Positions 1 to 11,639 of a DNA stretch of 64,000 nucleotides are shown here, one piece after another (position 1 is the first letter of the stretch; each line of letters opens with the position of its first letter). Source of the DNA: Tillus elongatus (Eukaryota > Arthropoda > Insecta > Coleoptera > Cleridae); the NCBI GenBank assembly GCA_964006375.1, contig OZ023269.1:60329968-60393967 (forward strand), given 5' to 3'. The position numbers and the translations under genes were made by a program. Below the pieces are notes generated by a model. That model searched no databases. It was not told the origin of the DNA and saw nothing but the letters and a program-made list of their open reading frames with translations.

Positions 1-182
1 ATTATTCTAAGAATATAAGGTAAAAGTTACACAGCCTATTTTGGCACTGGTATTTTATCTAAATATTTACAATCATAATAAAGCTACTGAAAATCAGACG
101 AGTCTCAAAATCAAGAGAACATCAACAAAATAGTCACATACAGCCCAATCAGCTTGATGCATTGTGACAGTTTGTTATCGCG

Positions 183-548
183 TCATGGAGACTTTGTAGG
201 CAACTGATCCGACTCTCGGGGAGAATTATTTTCTAAGGTATCACTGGATTGAAAGAAACGGTCAGCATCACACATGATATTTGCACTATTGCAACATTGT
301 CCTTGATGTTCGAGCGCCGAGGTCGCCGAGGTTTCCTCCATTAGTATGATAGGACTGGACTCGGTGTTTGTAGAATTTGAGATCATATTAAAGTCTTCTT
401 GGTCCAACGCGAAGAGCGGCGCACTCCATCGCGAAATGCCACTAGAACGCTGGGTGTTTCTCGAGATACTCACGCTGGAAGAATACATACTCAGGTTCGT
501 AGGACTGATGACGCCAGAGATCCCGGTCATGCTGGGGTAGTTGAAAAT
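183..548 (-). CDS. Last coding exon of the same Pro/Ser-rich host protein
   Basis: The exon starts after the acceptor TTTCAG (554-549) and reads IFNYPSMTGISGVISPTNL, then a Ser/Thr/Arg segment ending RWSAPLFALD, then an acidic Ser/Asn-rich tail, ending with a stop at 183-185 (122 codons including the stop). The segment with SISRNTQRSSGISRW looks like a phosphorylatable basic motif, and the tail (SSPIILMEE) resembles a transactivation or docking motif; both are inferences. No AATAAA is obvious on the minus strand within the 180 bases left of the stop, so the 3' UTR probably continues beyond the window. Together with 593-958 this gives about 243 residues of the protein's C-terminus; upstream exons must lie to the right, in or beyond the repeats, or have been displaced. 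Confidence 0.65.
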   Translation of the reverse strand: MFNYPSMTGISGVISPTNLSMYSSSVSISRNTQRSSGISRWSAPLFALDQEDFNMISNSTNTESSPIILMEETSATSALEHQGQCCNSANIMCDADRFFQSSDTLENNSPRESDQLPTKSP

Positions 549-592
549 CTGAAACAGAAAAGAGCGTTAGGCCAAATGCCATAAGAGTTTAC

Positions 593-958
593 TTGCACAC
601 TACCAACATGACCTGGCTGCCCATGATAGTGACTGAACGAGTAGTCCCGACCTGGCGAATAAGGACTGTTTGTTGATGCAATCGTTATCCTCTGATTCTG
701 AGATGGGGACTTCCTTTTGTCATGTGTACCCGGACTAAGTGGTGGCGATGAACTTATCTCTGGCACTTCTTCGACTGGTGAAGCATCACTACACGGGGGT
801 GTAATGCTAGGTGGCGGCGAGTTTGTTCCACTCATCGATATGTCATTAGTAGAACGAATTATTGCTACTGGTCGTGCCATTGGCGGCAGTGGAGGTGGAG
901 GCAACATTGTTGATGTAAAATATTGAGTTTTTGGACTCCTTGATACGTTGGACTGTAC
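593..958 (-). CDS. Penultimate coding exon of a Pro/Ser-rich host protein
   Basis: Reading on the minus strand, an open frame follows an AG acceptor at 959-960 and runs 122 codons to a GTAAAC donor at 592. It contains a proline run (PPPPLPP), then MARPVAIIRST, several SPPP/TPP patches, and an aromatic stretch with GRDYSFSHYHGQPGH. This is typical of a disordered regulatory region of a nuclear protein; no enzymatic domain is visible. The exon is phase 0 at both ends and joins in frame to 548-183 across a 44-nt intron that ends in a good polypyrimidine tract and CAG. Low-complexity, conserved-looking composition and exact splice phases argue for a real gene rather than a transposon. I do not recognise the gene with confidence; a C-terminal region of an RFX-like transcription regulator is a weak possibility from memory only. 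Confidence 0.65.
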
Positions 959-1326
959 CTTAAAAGCAAATAATACTATTTAAATTTGTTTTATTTAATT
1001 TTTTAGGTGCAATTTCATCATACTAAATTAAAATTTACAAAACACGAGTTTAATAGACTAAGCTTGGAAAAGACTATGGGTGGAAACTGAAACAAAAAGC
1101 AGAATCATCCCAAAAACCATAAAATAATAGCAGAGGATTTTGCGCTGGTTGTCTGCATCAGTAGCTCTCGCTAAAACTCCCAGTTTTGTCGAAATAACTA
1201 CCTAGTGCATTTGCTATTACTTTGTTATTTTGGGGCGATTGTGTTTCACAATATAAGTTTTATAGAATCGGTGGTTAGGATAGCTTGGAGAAACCTAATT
1301 TATTATTTATTGAGTTTCTAACAGCG
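959..1326. other. Probable intron or spacer, no gene seen
   Basis: This is AT-rich sequence upstream (in the minus-strand sense) of the host exon. It begins with the polypyrimidine/AG acceptor (961-959) used by that exon. I see no coding or RNA feature. Confidence 0.4.
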
Positions 1327-1327
1327 A

Positions 1328-2394
1328 TGGCGTCGGTTAACAAGGTCGAAGTTGAAATCGCGCACAGTTAAATAAATTAAATAAGGCAGATATAGAAAAT
1401 GGGTTAGTAAATATCGACTTGTCCACAACGGGTAATAAACAAGAGTTAATAGACCGGTTAATTAAGGCTAGGTGCAATACAGTAGAAAGTGACTGTGAGA
1501 TTTTTAGTCCTCCTAACCTAAAAAGAAATGAAAGATCTAAGGAAAGTGCAATTATGAATACTGAGATATTAAAAATTGAAGTGCTATATCTTAAATCGCT
1601 AGTAAAATAACTAGAAGACAAAGTGCAATTACAACAAATGGTTATCGATGTTATATATAAAGGAAATAATTCGAGTTGTAACAAAGATAAAGAGGTGGAA
1701 GAAAAAAACTACATTACGAAACCAAGACGATAGGAAGAGTATAGAAAAACCGTCATATCAAGTAATTATAAAACCTATTAATGAAGAGGTGGATGCTAAA
1801 GACATACTACAATACTTGGAGAGGTGTATTAAAAGCAAGATGAAATAGTTAATACAGACAAGGCAGTTGTTGTAACTTGACAGGACAAATAGGACAGATA
1901 CATATTACAGGTACAGGATAAATTGGGAAATAGCACCAAGCTACACCTGTGTAGTTTCATAGACCCAGGGTCAGGGCTAATGGAATAAAAAACGTTGGTG
2001 ATAAGAGTATTGAGGAACCACGGCAGATGATTATAATACATAATAAATTACGAGAGACTGATGATGACTTCTATTCAAAAGTGGTGACTAAATTAGACAA
2101 TAAAAAGTAGAAGGATAATGATTTGATAACTGAGTTGGATCCCAGAACCCACAAACATGTGATGGAGGAACAGGAACGGAGACTCAAAATCTATTGGAAT
2201 ATGGCGGTTGGAAGAGAATATATTCATGTGAAGAGATGTTATCAGTGTTGCGGTTTTAACTATAAATCCAGTGAGCGCACCTTGGGTATTGTATGTAAAA
2301 GTGTAATGGAAAACATAAGGCTAGTGAATGTGACAGCATGGCAGAAGAATGCAGGAATTGTGACCAAGCTAACAAAAACTATGGCTTAATTGGA
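1328..2394 (+). pseudogene. LINE ORF1 remnant: SAP-like and zinc-knuckle segments
   Basis: Near 1390-1480 the translation contains a helix-turn pattern, IDLSTTGNKQELIDRLIKAR, which resembles a SAP nucleic-acid-binding motif. About 750 bases on, 2228-2390 encodes RCYQCCGFNYKSSE followed, in a shifted frame, by Cys/His-spaced residues (C..CRNC...N), matching the gag-like zinc knuckles of LINE ORF1 proteins that bind element RNA. The reading frame changes several times (stops at 1370, 1608, 1730, 1848), so no protein is expected. The job is inferred from family architecture: an RNA chaperone packaged with the LINE transcript. Confidence 0.55.
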
Positions 2395-2489
2395 TTAAAC
2401 TGCCACACTTATCAAAATATTTGCAAGATGTTACAAAGTAAAATAGGATATAAGCCTAAAAATGTTCAGTAACGATCGTAAGTAATAGG

Positions 2490-3020
2490 GTAGACATATG
2501 TTTTTTTGAATATTCAGAGTTTACCATATAATCTTGATGAATTACATAATTATGTATATGAAGTGAAACCAAGTATTATATGTGTAGCAGAGACTCATGT
2601 GACCAAGGCTTTAACAAATAACGAATTAAAGATACAGGGTTATAACTTGATAAGTGTAGATTTACATAGTAGGCATACAGGTGGAGTTGCTATTTCTATT
2701 AAATGCAATATTAAGTTTGCCATAAGAAAACTAAAAATTCTTGAAAATAATTTATGGTAACGGTTTTTATTAATAAGAGAATGTGTATTGTTGCTTGTCT
2801 ATACCATTCACTGAATAGCAGTCACAGTGACTTTTTGAGTTACCTGGCGGAAGTCTTTGAAGACAACATAGATCACAATAGAGAATTTCTGATAATGGGA
2901 GATTTTGATATAGATCGGAAAAGTGGCAATTTTTATTCAACTAAAGTTGATAAGGCTAGTCGTCGACATGGGTCTTGTGCAGCTCCTTACCCAGGAAACT
3001 CACTATACGTCAAGTAGTGG
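2490..3020 (+). pseudogene. LINE endonuclease (APE type) remnant
   Basis: The frame starting near 2500 reads NIQSLPYNLDELHNYVYEVK and then IICVAETHVT, the Asn and Glu motifs of the APE-type endonuclease. After a frame change at about 2754, FLIMGDFDI supplies the Asp-containing core motif. The domain nicks target DNA for target-primed reverse transcription. Frame breaks at 2758 and 3015 and loss of the terminal SDH motif in a continuous frame make it inactive. Confidence 0.7.
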
Positions 3021-5001
3021 TAGTATTATATACTTTCACAGTGCATTATGACGCTATAAATAAGATGATTACAGATCACAGTATTATAGAAATTACAGCA
3101 GTCGGCAAAAGCAAACAAATAAATTTTTGTAATAAGATAATAAGGAGTGGGAAAGTAAATTATGATAATTTGTTGAGAATGTTAAATGAGACAAATTGGT
3201 TTGAATTATATAGAGAAGAAAATATGGATCTAAAATATGATATTTTCAGTAAAGAAGTAATGTGCTGTCTAAATGCAGTTGCACCAAAACAAGAAATTGT
3301 TATACGTAATGGCAATACGCAATGGATAACACTTGAAGTTATTGATGCAATGAGAAAATTGATGCAATGAGAAAGAGAGATTATTGCCATAGTAAATTTA
3401 AGATGACGGAGAATTCCGAATTTTGGAATGAATATCAGAGGTTAAGAAACCGTGTAGTTAGTTTAATAGAAATAATAAGTTAAAAATTATACGAGAAAAA
3501 GGTAGACAATTGCAAACATAATATGAAGAAAATGTGACAGACTCTTTTAACTTTCTGCCACATTTCCTTCATATTATATACCTTTAGGTTTGATAGGTAA
3601 TAACAAAAAGGAAACAAATCACAAGGATATTGACTTTCAAGGTGGTGTAATCCATGGTCCAGGTGAGGTAGCTAATGCATTCAACAAATTCTATATCAAT
3701 AGTATTATCGACTTGACAGGTAGCATACCTGATGATGGGGTAACCTTTCAGGCAAATAGAGAGAACATAACAATCGAAAATTTTAGCGTATTGGATAAAT
3801 CAGAACTTAAGTTAATAATATTTGACATTTCAAACAAAAGTAGTTCAGAAGATATAAATATTGAATTGATAGAACAGAGTTATAAAGCACTTGCAGATCC
3901 TCTGCTGCACATAATTAATTCGTCACTAATAAATGGTGTTATTCCAACACAGCTTAAAACATCTGAAGTAATTCCGGTCGAGAAGGCAGCAAGTGCATTT
4001 AAGTGTAAGATATTTAGGGCTGTAAATATGCTTCCTGCTGTCGAAGGTTGTATACAAACAGTTACTCTCTCATTTTGAGCACAATGATAGTATATGTAAA
4101 ACTGCATTACAGTATGTTATATCAGACTGGAAGCAGAAAATTGATTGAGGGGATGTGGTCATTGCTGTCTTTCTTGATCTGTGCCGAGTTTTGAGACGGT
4201 GGATACACATTGATATATAAACTCAAATGTTACGGAGTCAGTGGTACCGTTCTTAAATGGCTTGAAAATTACTTACAGTGTAGATCACAAATAGCAAAGT
4301 GGGGAGAAAGTACATCAAAGGACGTGAATATAGGTGTGCCACAGGGTAGTGTATTGGGGACCTTATTGTTCATTGTATATATAAATGACATAGCTAAAAT
4401 AGTTTCTAACTGTAAGACGGTTTTTGCAGGTAGGGATGATCAAATGCTGGTAGATACTGTCAGTGAAGATTTGGCTCTGATTAATAGGTGGTTAAGGAGT
4501 AATAAGCTCAAATTCAATGCCTCTAAAACTAAGTCTATGACTATTGGAGGCAGAGGTTTGTTTCACACTTTATGTACTGTCAGACTGTTCTATTTATGCT
4601 GTGCAAAGAGGATATGAATAGACTGAAGAAACAACAAAGTAAGGCAATGCGCACACTGTTGCGATGCAGTAAGTACACAAGTATAAAACATGCGTTGAGG
4701 ACATTAAAATGGATGAATGTGGAAGATCTAGTATTGTTTCAGACTCTGACATAATGGACACACCCCTGAGTACTTGTCAGGAAAACTGGTACATACCTCC
4801 AGTATACATAAATATCATACTAGGCAAAGTAGAGATATCTTTCCGGAGGAAAACCAACTGAGATGTACACAGAACTCAGTGTTTTATAACGGAGTGAGAG
4901 CATACAATGGTTTACCTCAAATTATTAAAGATTCTCCCGGTGTTCGCTTATTTAAAATTCGGCTAAGAGACCATATGAGAAGTTCAGTAAGCAATTCGTG
5001 A
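3020..5001 (+). pseudogene. LINE reverse transcriptase and C-terminal domain remnant
   Basis: Segments in different frames give the family order: a pre-RT segment with TDHSIIEI (SDH-like, 3090), a helical linker, the fingers region (3590-4000, SELKLIIFDISNKSS...), then GVPQGSVLGTLLFIVYINDI (4336-4395) and the catalytic box, here FAGRDDQML instead of the usual (F/Y)ADD. The C-terminal part has KKQQSKAMRTLLRCSKYTS and ends LFKIRLRDHMR before a stop at 4999. Frame shifts near 3370, 3480, 4080 and 4560 and a damaged catalytic loop mean no activity. Confidence 0.8.
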
Positions 5002-5183
5002 CGGAGTTGTTAGGGGTAGTAATAGTAAGGATGTCAATCAAGTAAATATATGTATAAGTGTATAATGTAGGATTAATGTTAGTAAAGTTTATTTTATAAG
5101 TTGGTGATTCTGTGCGATATTATAGTTGGGTTATCTAAGTATATTGTAAATTTTTGTATAGCAAACTTGCTTAATAAAGTTCC

Positions 5184-5343
<160 letters not shown>

Positions 5344-5639
5344 AGATAATCCTGAAATTGGCGATCGTTTTGGCAACAACATAATCTTCATGAAATTATT
5401 AATTAAATTTATGACCCAAGGAGGCCAAATTTGCTGGCGAAACAAATTGTCACAGTTTTACTAATGTTATGGTGGACTTGGTACACCTTGTTCTAACAAT
5501 GTCTTAATATAAGGACATTAAATTTATTATAAATATTTTGATTTTGTATGTTAAAGAAAGGAAGGTTATTATGGGTAACAGGGGAGTAATTGAACTGCAA
5601 AACATGCTAATGAACAGCCATTATTAATTAATAAATGTG

Positions 5640-5850
5640 AAACCTTTAAATACATTATTTAATTGATTATGCTTGCCCTTACTTGCCGAAACTGGTCCAT
5701 ACTACATACAGGCTTGGATTCACTGTTGGTTTTCGTTTTTGTAAATGAAGGCCGTAGCCTGCGCGTTTGCTAATTGGAGCAAAGGGTCGTTCTGAATTTT
5801 AGATTACAGAAACGTTGAAGAAAAGCCTAGAACATCTATTAATTTTTGAT
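5640..5850 (+). repeat. Copy of the dispersed 'TTGTTGTTGYCCTTACTT' repeat
   Basis: About 190 bp here (from TGCCCTTACTTGCCGAAACTGGTCC through the CACTGTTGGTTTTCGTT segment to AGAAACGTTGAAGAA) align with 60098-60290. Shorter relatives of the first 40 bases occur at 19919-19962 and 22517-22565. The copy at 60.1 kb has inverted ends and a target-site duplication, so this is probably a fragment of a non-autonomous DNA transposon. Confidence 0.55.
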
Positions 5851-5959
5851 GTAGTATATTATTTTACTGCCTATTTATTAGATTAGCCTTTCAGGCAGGC
5901 TACAGTTCCCTGCTCTTCATTCCCTGAATATACTGCTGAGCCAAAGAAGGTGGACCATC

Positions 5960-6950
5960 CAGGACTGCTGTTTACGGTAAGTTATCTACTTGAACCTCGG
6001 CTGAGTCTTCTAATTTTCTCAATTCCGGCAGTTCTATTCGTTTGGCGGTTGAAAAAGGTTAGTTCCTAGTGCATCTTCGTTTATCGGTTGTGCTACCTTT
6101 TTCTCCATCTCCCTTCGAATGCTGTGGATTGTGTAGATAGCTCATATAAATATAATAAGGGTTGCTACCGTGGTAAAATTGTTCGTCACCATGGTTGATT
6201 GTGTGCCATTGGTTTTCTTGGGGAAGTTCTTCTTCTTGTTCTTATTGAATGAGGTCACATCATAATTTTTTACTACTGATTCTTGTGGGAAGCTGGAACT
6301 GTCAGCACTCGTGGGAATGTTACATTCATTGGAACAGCTTTTACAAATCCACCGATGATCGGAACACCCTCTATCCGTTTTGGAGTTAGTACCATAGTTT
6401 CAGCATATTATCTCTGTCCTGATATAGTAACTATACCTACCGATGAATATATGTTTCGCTGTGATTGATTTCAGATCGTAGTATCGGGTTAGATATGATC
6501 TCTATATGATGTGGCAGTTTCTTTGAGGCGGCGCTTATTATTCTATCGCTGGTGAGAGGAAGTACATATTCGCTTAGTTTATATTTATGTTTAGTAAACT
6601 TCTGCAATGATGAGTGAGTTTATTCATGTATCTATCTGCTATTTGGTATACGCTCGGTATGTGTATGTTCAACGCGTTTTATCTGCAGCTTTGTGCCAAA
6701 GTTTCATGTTAATAGCTTCTATACCTTGTGTCGACTTGGTCTCAAACTCTCTTAGAGTGTAGTAAATTATCTTCTCTGTTTCGTTAAATCTCGGTTGTGA
6801 TTGATGCAATAATCTTGCTTGACGATGGAATATTGTAATCAGTTCTTCCTGGTTTTTATCTAGTTTATCAATATCTTTGTAGACGTTGTCATTTACAACA
6901 CTGATATGTATTTGGTTGACTACATTGAAGTAAGTTGGCTGCATTGAAGT
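5960..6950 (-). pseudogene. Env-like (fusion-glycoprotein-like) remnant of a gypsy element
   Basis: The minus-strand frame 6944-6669 (91 codons) is rich in heptad-like Leu/Ile and polar residues (for example DKLDKNQEELITIFHRQ), as in the coiled-coil part of insect retroelement Env or F-type proteins. Further along (about 6200-6100, minus strand) a short hydrophobic stretch followed by basic residues (LIIFI then RREMEKK) looks like a membrane anchor and cytoplasmic tail, and a Pro-rich end follows near 6030. Frames between them are broken. A piece matching its N-terminal side recurs at 25850-25925. The identification rests on architecture, not on a search. Confidence 0.4.
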
Positions 6951-7739
6951 GAGTTAGCCACAATGAGCCTCGATGTAGCAGAACTGTCTATGTTAAGTGT
7001 TATGAGTTCCGAAATGGTGTCAGTACCAGTGTGTAAAACGGTGATGACTCGGCTTCCTCAGTCATGAAGCGTGTCATTTGAGTCCATAGAGAGAGTGGTG
7101 CTTTATCTATGTTTAGATGAAGTGATTAAGTCATTCAGAAGCAGTCGTGACGCGTAAATATCTCAAATCGTGAAATCCTTGCAGGCCAGAAAAGTCAAAA
7201 GTCAGCTGTACATGTCAACAGTCATTATTAAATGTGAAAAATTTGGTCGTCTGTATTTAAGGATGCATAATACGAAATAATGGCATTAATAAGAACTATC
7301 TAACAATTTCGTGACAATAGTAAGTCAGACTTTCTGTCATATAGTAAAAGAATTGCGCAGTACTTATAATAAACAACACAAGTGATGCCAATAAGAAGAC
7401 AGCATTTTTATAATATTGGTATGTCCAGACGTACACATTATATCAAAAAACCTGGATTCGACAGAAGATCCTACAAAAATGGGATACTGTTAAATAAAGG
7501 ACACTGACGAATTATTATTCTCCACCTTAATCAAGAATTACAGAGAGAGTCGACCTCTATTTAAAATGCAGATCAATCCATATCCCACCTTGTAATTCAT
7601 ATAAAAAACTTTCAGTCGTGCAATTTTGGTACATTTTTGAATGAAGTTTTGAGGAACAAACTAGTCTGTGGGATCAATAATGAACATATTTAGAAAAAAC
7701 TATTATGTAAAAAAGATTTAACCTTTACAAGACAGGTAT
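6951..7739. other. No gene recognised
   Basis: This AT-rich stretch probably continues the decayed gypsy material. I see no long frame, RNA gene or clear repeat. Confidence 0.3.
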
Positions 7740-8280
7740 AGCAGTTGCAATGGAGTATGCGGAACATCAATCTAAGATGTTGAAACCCACTAATATTGAG
7801 AAAGTTGCGAGTCAATGTAAATGCGGTCATTGTGGAAAACATCATGTTGATTTAAAATGCCCTGCAAAAGAATGAACTTGTTTTGCCTGCAATAAGAAGG
7901 CACCATACATCAGTTTTGCGCAGAAGGAAGGAGCGAGTCAAGTCAGTTAAAGAGGAAACCTATTTAATTCAGCCCCAAGATAAAGTAAATCAGATAAGTA
8001 ACTTTTATTGCCACAATGTGATATTAGTCAACAGTGCATTATTAGGTACTAAAAGAATTTATTGTCAACATCAAACCAGTACTGATTGAAATTGATACAG
8101 GCACGATTATGTCATCTAAAATAGTTGAAAAACTGTATCCATCCTTGCGAATCTGAAATTCAGAAGTGTATCTGGGCAAGAATTAAATGTACTAGTGCAG
8201 GCGTCAGTTGAAGTCAGACAAAATGAAAATGTTTATAATTTACCAAAAATAGTTGTAAATAACGATTTATGTATAGTTTG
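7740..8280 (+). pseudogene. Gypsy gag nucleocapsid and protease remnant
   Basis: The frame around 7820-7900 encodes CKCGHCGKHHVDLKCPAKE followed after a stop by TCFACNKK, which are tandem CCHC-type knuckles of a Ty3/gypsy nucleocapsid. After a frame change, about 8070-8140 reads VLIEIDTGTIMSSKIVEKL, the Asp-Thr-Gly active-site region of a retroelement aspartic protease. Stops at 7875, 8088 and 8281 and several shifts make it non-functional. The right edge abuts the palindrome at 8296. Confidence 0.65.
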
Positions 8281-8574
8281 TTAGGAAGAACATGGGGTAA
8301 TCTTTGAATTTAGGGTGTCACTCGGCGCATTCTAAACGGCGCAGTCGAGAAATGGAACAGAATCGTAAATATTACGTACAGTGTTGTCAGGTTGTACTTC
8401 TTTTAATTGAATAAGATGTAATAAATATTTTATACTTTTTAATATATTTTTGCCTGTATCAAATACATCTAAAAATAGGTCCAACAGCAACTACAAATAA
8501 TGTAAAAAAACATAATATTGTTACATTAAAGTGTATATTTGTTAAATTTGCAGAGAACCACCCGAACGCTTTTT

Positions 8575-8981
8575 AGTGAATTTTCTTCGAAAAAATCCAC
8601 TATTAGGGAGATCCCGACTTTTGAATTTTATTTAAAAAAATGAGCGCGTGTATATATATGTATCACAGCGATAATTAAAAAAATAATACGCCGATTTCGA
8701 TAAAGTTTGGCATGTGACTTCCTTTTGTAAGTGACTTGGATAAGTTCGTTAGCCAGAAAAATCGGAACCGGTAATCTGGGAAAATTTTGTTTTCTATCGA
8801 AAAAAATGTTCTCAAAAAATAAAACAGCTGTGGTAACCAAATTTGGTAGGTAGGTTTGTGAGATAAGAAGTAGACTATAAACTAACATTTTTATTTCTGT
8901 TAGAAGTAAAAAGTCCAAAAAAAATATTTTGTGCCAGATTATTTTAATCAAAATTCACTACCATAATGCACTTGCTCCGTC
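8575..8981 (+). repeat. AGTGAATTTTC-family repeat, copy 1 (palindrome left arm)
   Basis: The copy starts AGTGAATTTTC, has a subterminal hairpin and the GGGAGATCCCGACTTTTGAATTT signature, a short TA-rich stretch with TATCACAGCGATAA, and ends with AAATTCACTACCATAATGCAC and CTTGCTCCGTC. The terminal AGTGAATTTTC and its complement form short inverted termini. No protein is encoded. Confidence 0.75.
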
Positions 8982-9568
8982 AAGACTTTTAGAAAAAACT
9001 TTTCAGAAACATGCTTAGAAACCACAAGAAAAATTCGTTAATTTGCATGCTGATTACCTCCTAGACAGTTTGAGATGAAACGACTGCTGATATATAAAGT
9101 TTGGTATCTTACATGCACGCTGACAGTAACGTTACATTTTGTTCGCTTGCCTTTACCGAGTTATTGCACGTACACTGACACTATTCTTACCTTTTGTTCT
9201 CTTGCGTTTGCCGAGTTATTTAAAAGTATGTAATGTGTAAAAAACTTTACGTGTAAATAACTCGGCAAACGCAAGAGAACAAAAGGTAAGAATAGTGTCA
9301 GCGTACGTGCGAGATACCAAACTTTATCTATCAGCTGCTGAGAAATTGTTTAAAGTATGTAATGTGTAAAAAACTTGACATGTCAATAACTCGGTAAAGG
9401 CAAGCGAACTAAAGGTAACATTACTGTCAGCGTGCATGTAAGATACCAAATTTTATATATCAGCAGTCGTTTAATCTCAAACTGTCCAGGAGGTAATCAG
9501 CATGCAAATTAACGAATTTTTCTTGTGGTTTCTAAGCATGTTTCTGAAAAGTTTTTTCTAAAAGTTTT

Positions 9569-10391
9569 GACGGAGCAGGTGCATTATGGTAGTGAATTTT
9601 CATAGAAATAATCTGGCACAAAATATTTTTTTTTGAACTTTTTACTTCTAACATAGAAATAAAAATGTTAGTTTATAGCTTACTTCTTATCTCACAAACC
9701 TACCTACCAAATTTTGGGACCTCGGTGGTTCAGAGGTAAGAACGTGTGCCTTTGAACCGAAGGGTACTGGGTTCGATCCCGGCGTACTCCTTTCACTTTT
9801 TCAGTACAAACTGTAAAATTAACATCAACCGAGGTTCTGGCATTGTATTTGAGCAAGTTGAATGTCTGCACGTTCCGCCCTTCGGAGGGGGCGTAAAGCC
9901 GTCGGTCCCGTGACCATGCGATGTTGGGCACGTTAAAGATCCATGCCCTCCTTACATAAAGACAGGGATTCGGCAAAATTTCCAGGATAGTGAGGTGAAA
10001 CTGCTCCCTGGCGTCGGTGATTGGCTATAGTCGCGGAAATAGGCCGACGTTAAAGAAAAAAAAAAACCTACCAAATTTGGTTACCACAGCTGTTTTATTT
10101 TTTGAGAACATTTTTTTCGATAGAAAACAAAATTTTCCCAGATTATCGGTTCCGATTTTTCTGGCTAACGTATTTATCCAAGCCACTTACAAAAGGAAGT
10201 CACATGCCAAACTTTATCGAAATCGGCGTATTATTTTTTTAATTATCGCTGTGATACATATATACATATAAAAATTGAAACTGACCCCGGATATGGGTTC
10301 TAGGGGTCCTAGTTCGCGCTCATTATTTTTTTAAATTAAATTCAAAAGTCGGGATCTCCCCAATAGTGGATTTTTTCGAAGAAAATTCACT
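9569..10391 (-). repeat. AGTGAATTTTC-family repeat, copy 2 (palindrome right arm), split by a SINE
   Basis: This is the inverse of copy 1. It retains the CCCCGGATATGGGTTCTAGG segment that copy 1 lacks, showing the left arm suffered a deletion. The SINE at 9717-10065 interrupts it. Confidence 0.75.
9717..10065 (+). mobile_element. tRNA-derived SINE, copy 1
   Basis: The head contains a perfect pol III A box (TGGTTCAGAGG) and B box (GGTTCGATCCC). A conserved body (CGCCCTTCGGAGGGGGCGTA, GGGCACGTTAAAGATCC, CTGCTCCCTGGCGTCGGTGA) and an A-rich tail follow. It is flanked by a 13-bp direct repeat, ACCTACCAAATTT, at 9702-9714 and 10066-10078, which is unduplicated in the other palindrome arm. It would be transcribed by pol III and mobilised by LINE machinery. 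Confidence 0.9.
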
Positions 10392-10669
10392 AAAATGCGT
10401 TCGGGTGGTTCTCTGCAAATTTAACAATTATACACTTAAATGTAACAATATTATGTTTTTTTACATTATTTGTAGATGCTGTTGGACCTATTTTTAGATG
10501 TATTTGATACAGGCAAAAGTATATTAAAAAGTATAAAATATTTATTAGATCTTATTCAATGAAAGAGCTACAACTCGACAACACTGCGTGCGGTATTTAC
10601 GATTATGTTAGATTTCTCGGCTGCGCCGTTTAGAATGCGCCGTGTGACACCCTAAATTCAAAGATTACC

Positions 10670-11639
10670 GAACATGGTTACATGTCTTATATCCTAACTG
10701 GAATTAGGATATTGTCGATAATGTTGTCGAAATGTCTGAAATGTATGTACAACAGTACAAGAACAATTTTAATTCAGTTTTTGGTGTTAATAGACCTGTA
10801 TAAAGGATGTGAAAACAAAGCTAGTTCTTACATAAAATGTTGTTCCTACCCAGGTGATATATCTTGATACATGCATGTCATGTTTCTGGGATTGTATTCT
10901 GTTACCTATGATTTTGCGCTTACACTGGTACATGCCAGCTATGTTAGCTGCTACTTTTGAGATACATGGCTAACCTTTACCCGCCAAGTACGTAACAGCG
11001 ACACAGCAATCATTTACATTTCAGAAGTTAATTTTAATGATCCTATTAACTATATCGCTGTTACTTTAGAGAAAATATTATGCTAAGCATGTAATTAACA
11101 CATGATGACCGTTACTTTATAGATTTACAGTTCATATTCTCGCCACACCGTTTGTCAACTTCTATTCTATTTTATTGGGTGTGACGTATGACATGTGACA
11201 TGACAATGGACAACCACATACAAGAGTCTGCTTTGTTTAGTTGTGAATTATTTCTGGCAACTTAGGTAGAAGTTTTTTGTGTTTGTAAATAATTACAATT
11301 ACGAGGTAAGTACCTACCTATATTGAATATACCTCTTATCCATTCAGTACATTTCGTAGGTGAACTGTATACCTATTATAGGAACTACATCTAATATGTT
11401 TGGCAAATCAAATCAATCGTTTACAAACAATGCAAGACTTGCTCACAACCCCATAAGTTATATACATGGATTTAACTTGGCAGTAGCAAGTAAAATCGCG
11501 ACAAAATACTATTTGCTTAAATCGCGAATCTCGACAAAATGTTTACTGCACTTATCTGTTATTGTGTCACTGGTTTTATCAAATTTTTCAGGCATTTCAC
11601 GATCAGAATTACTTTTATGTTTACATAACATAAGAAACA
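10670..11639. other. No gene recognised
   Basis: This is AT-rich unique-looking sequence. A GAG|GTAAGTACC donor-like site lies near 11305, but without a convincing exon. Open frames here have no recognisable domain. Confidence 0.3.

Larger units (their letters stand above)
8296..10669. repeat. 2.4-kb imperfect palindrome
   Basis: The left arm (8296-9222) and right arm (about 9255-10669) are inverted copies of each other with the axis near 9239. The outermost pairing is GGTAATCTTTGAATTTAGGG with its complement ending at 10669; the innermost is CGTTTGCCGAGTTATTT with AAATAACTCGGCAAACG. Differences are a SINE in the right arm (9717-10065), about 75 bp present only in the right arm near 9320-9395, and about 50 bp missing from the left arm near 8640. 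Each arm contains one copy of the AGTGAATTTTC repeat family. Confidence 0.85.

Noticed and set aside
9717..9790. tRNA gene (A and B boxes)
   Set aside because: The boxes belong to a SINE head present in three copies with target-site duplications; no full cloverleaf with acceptor stem was found.
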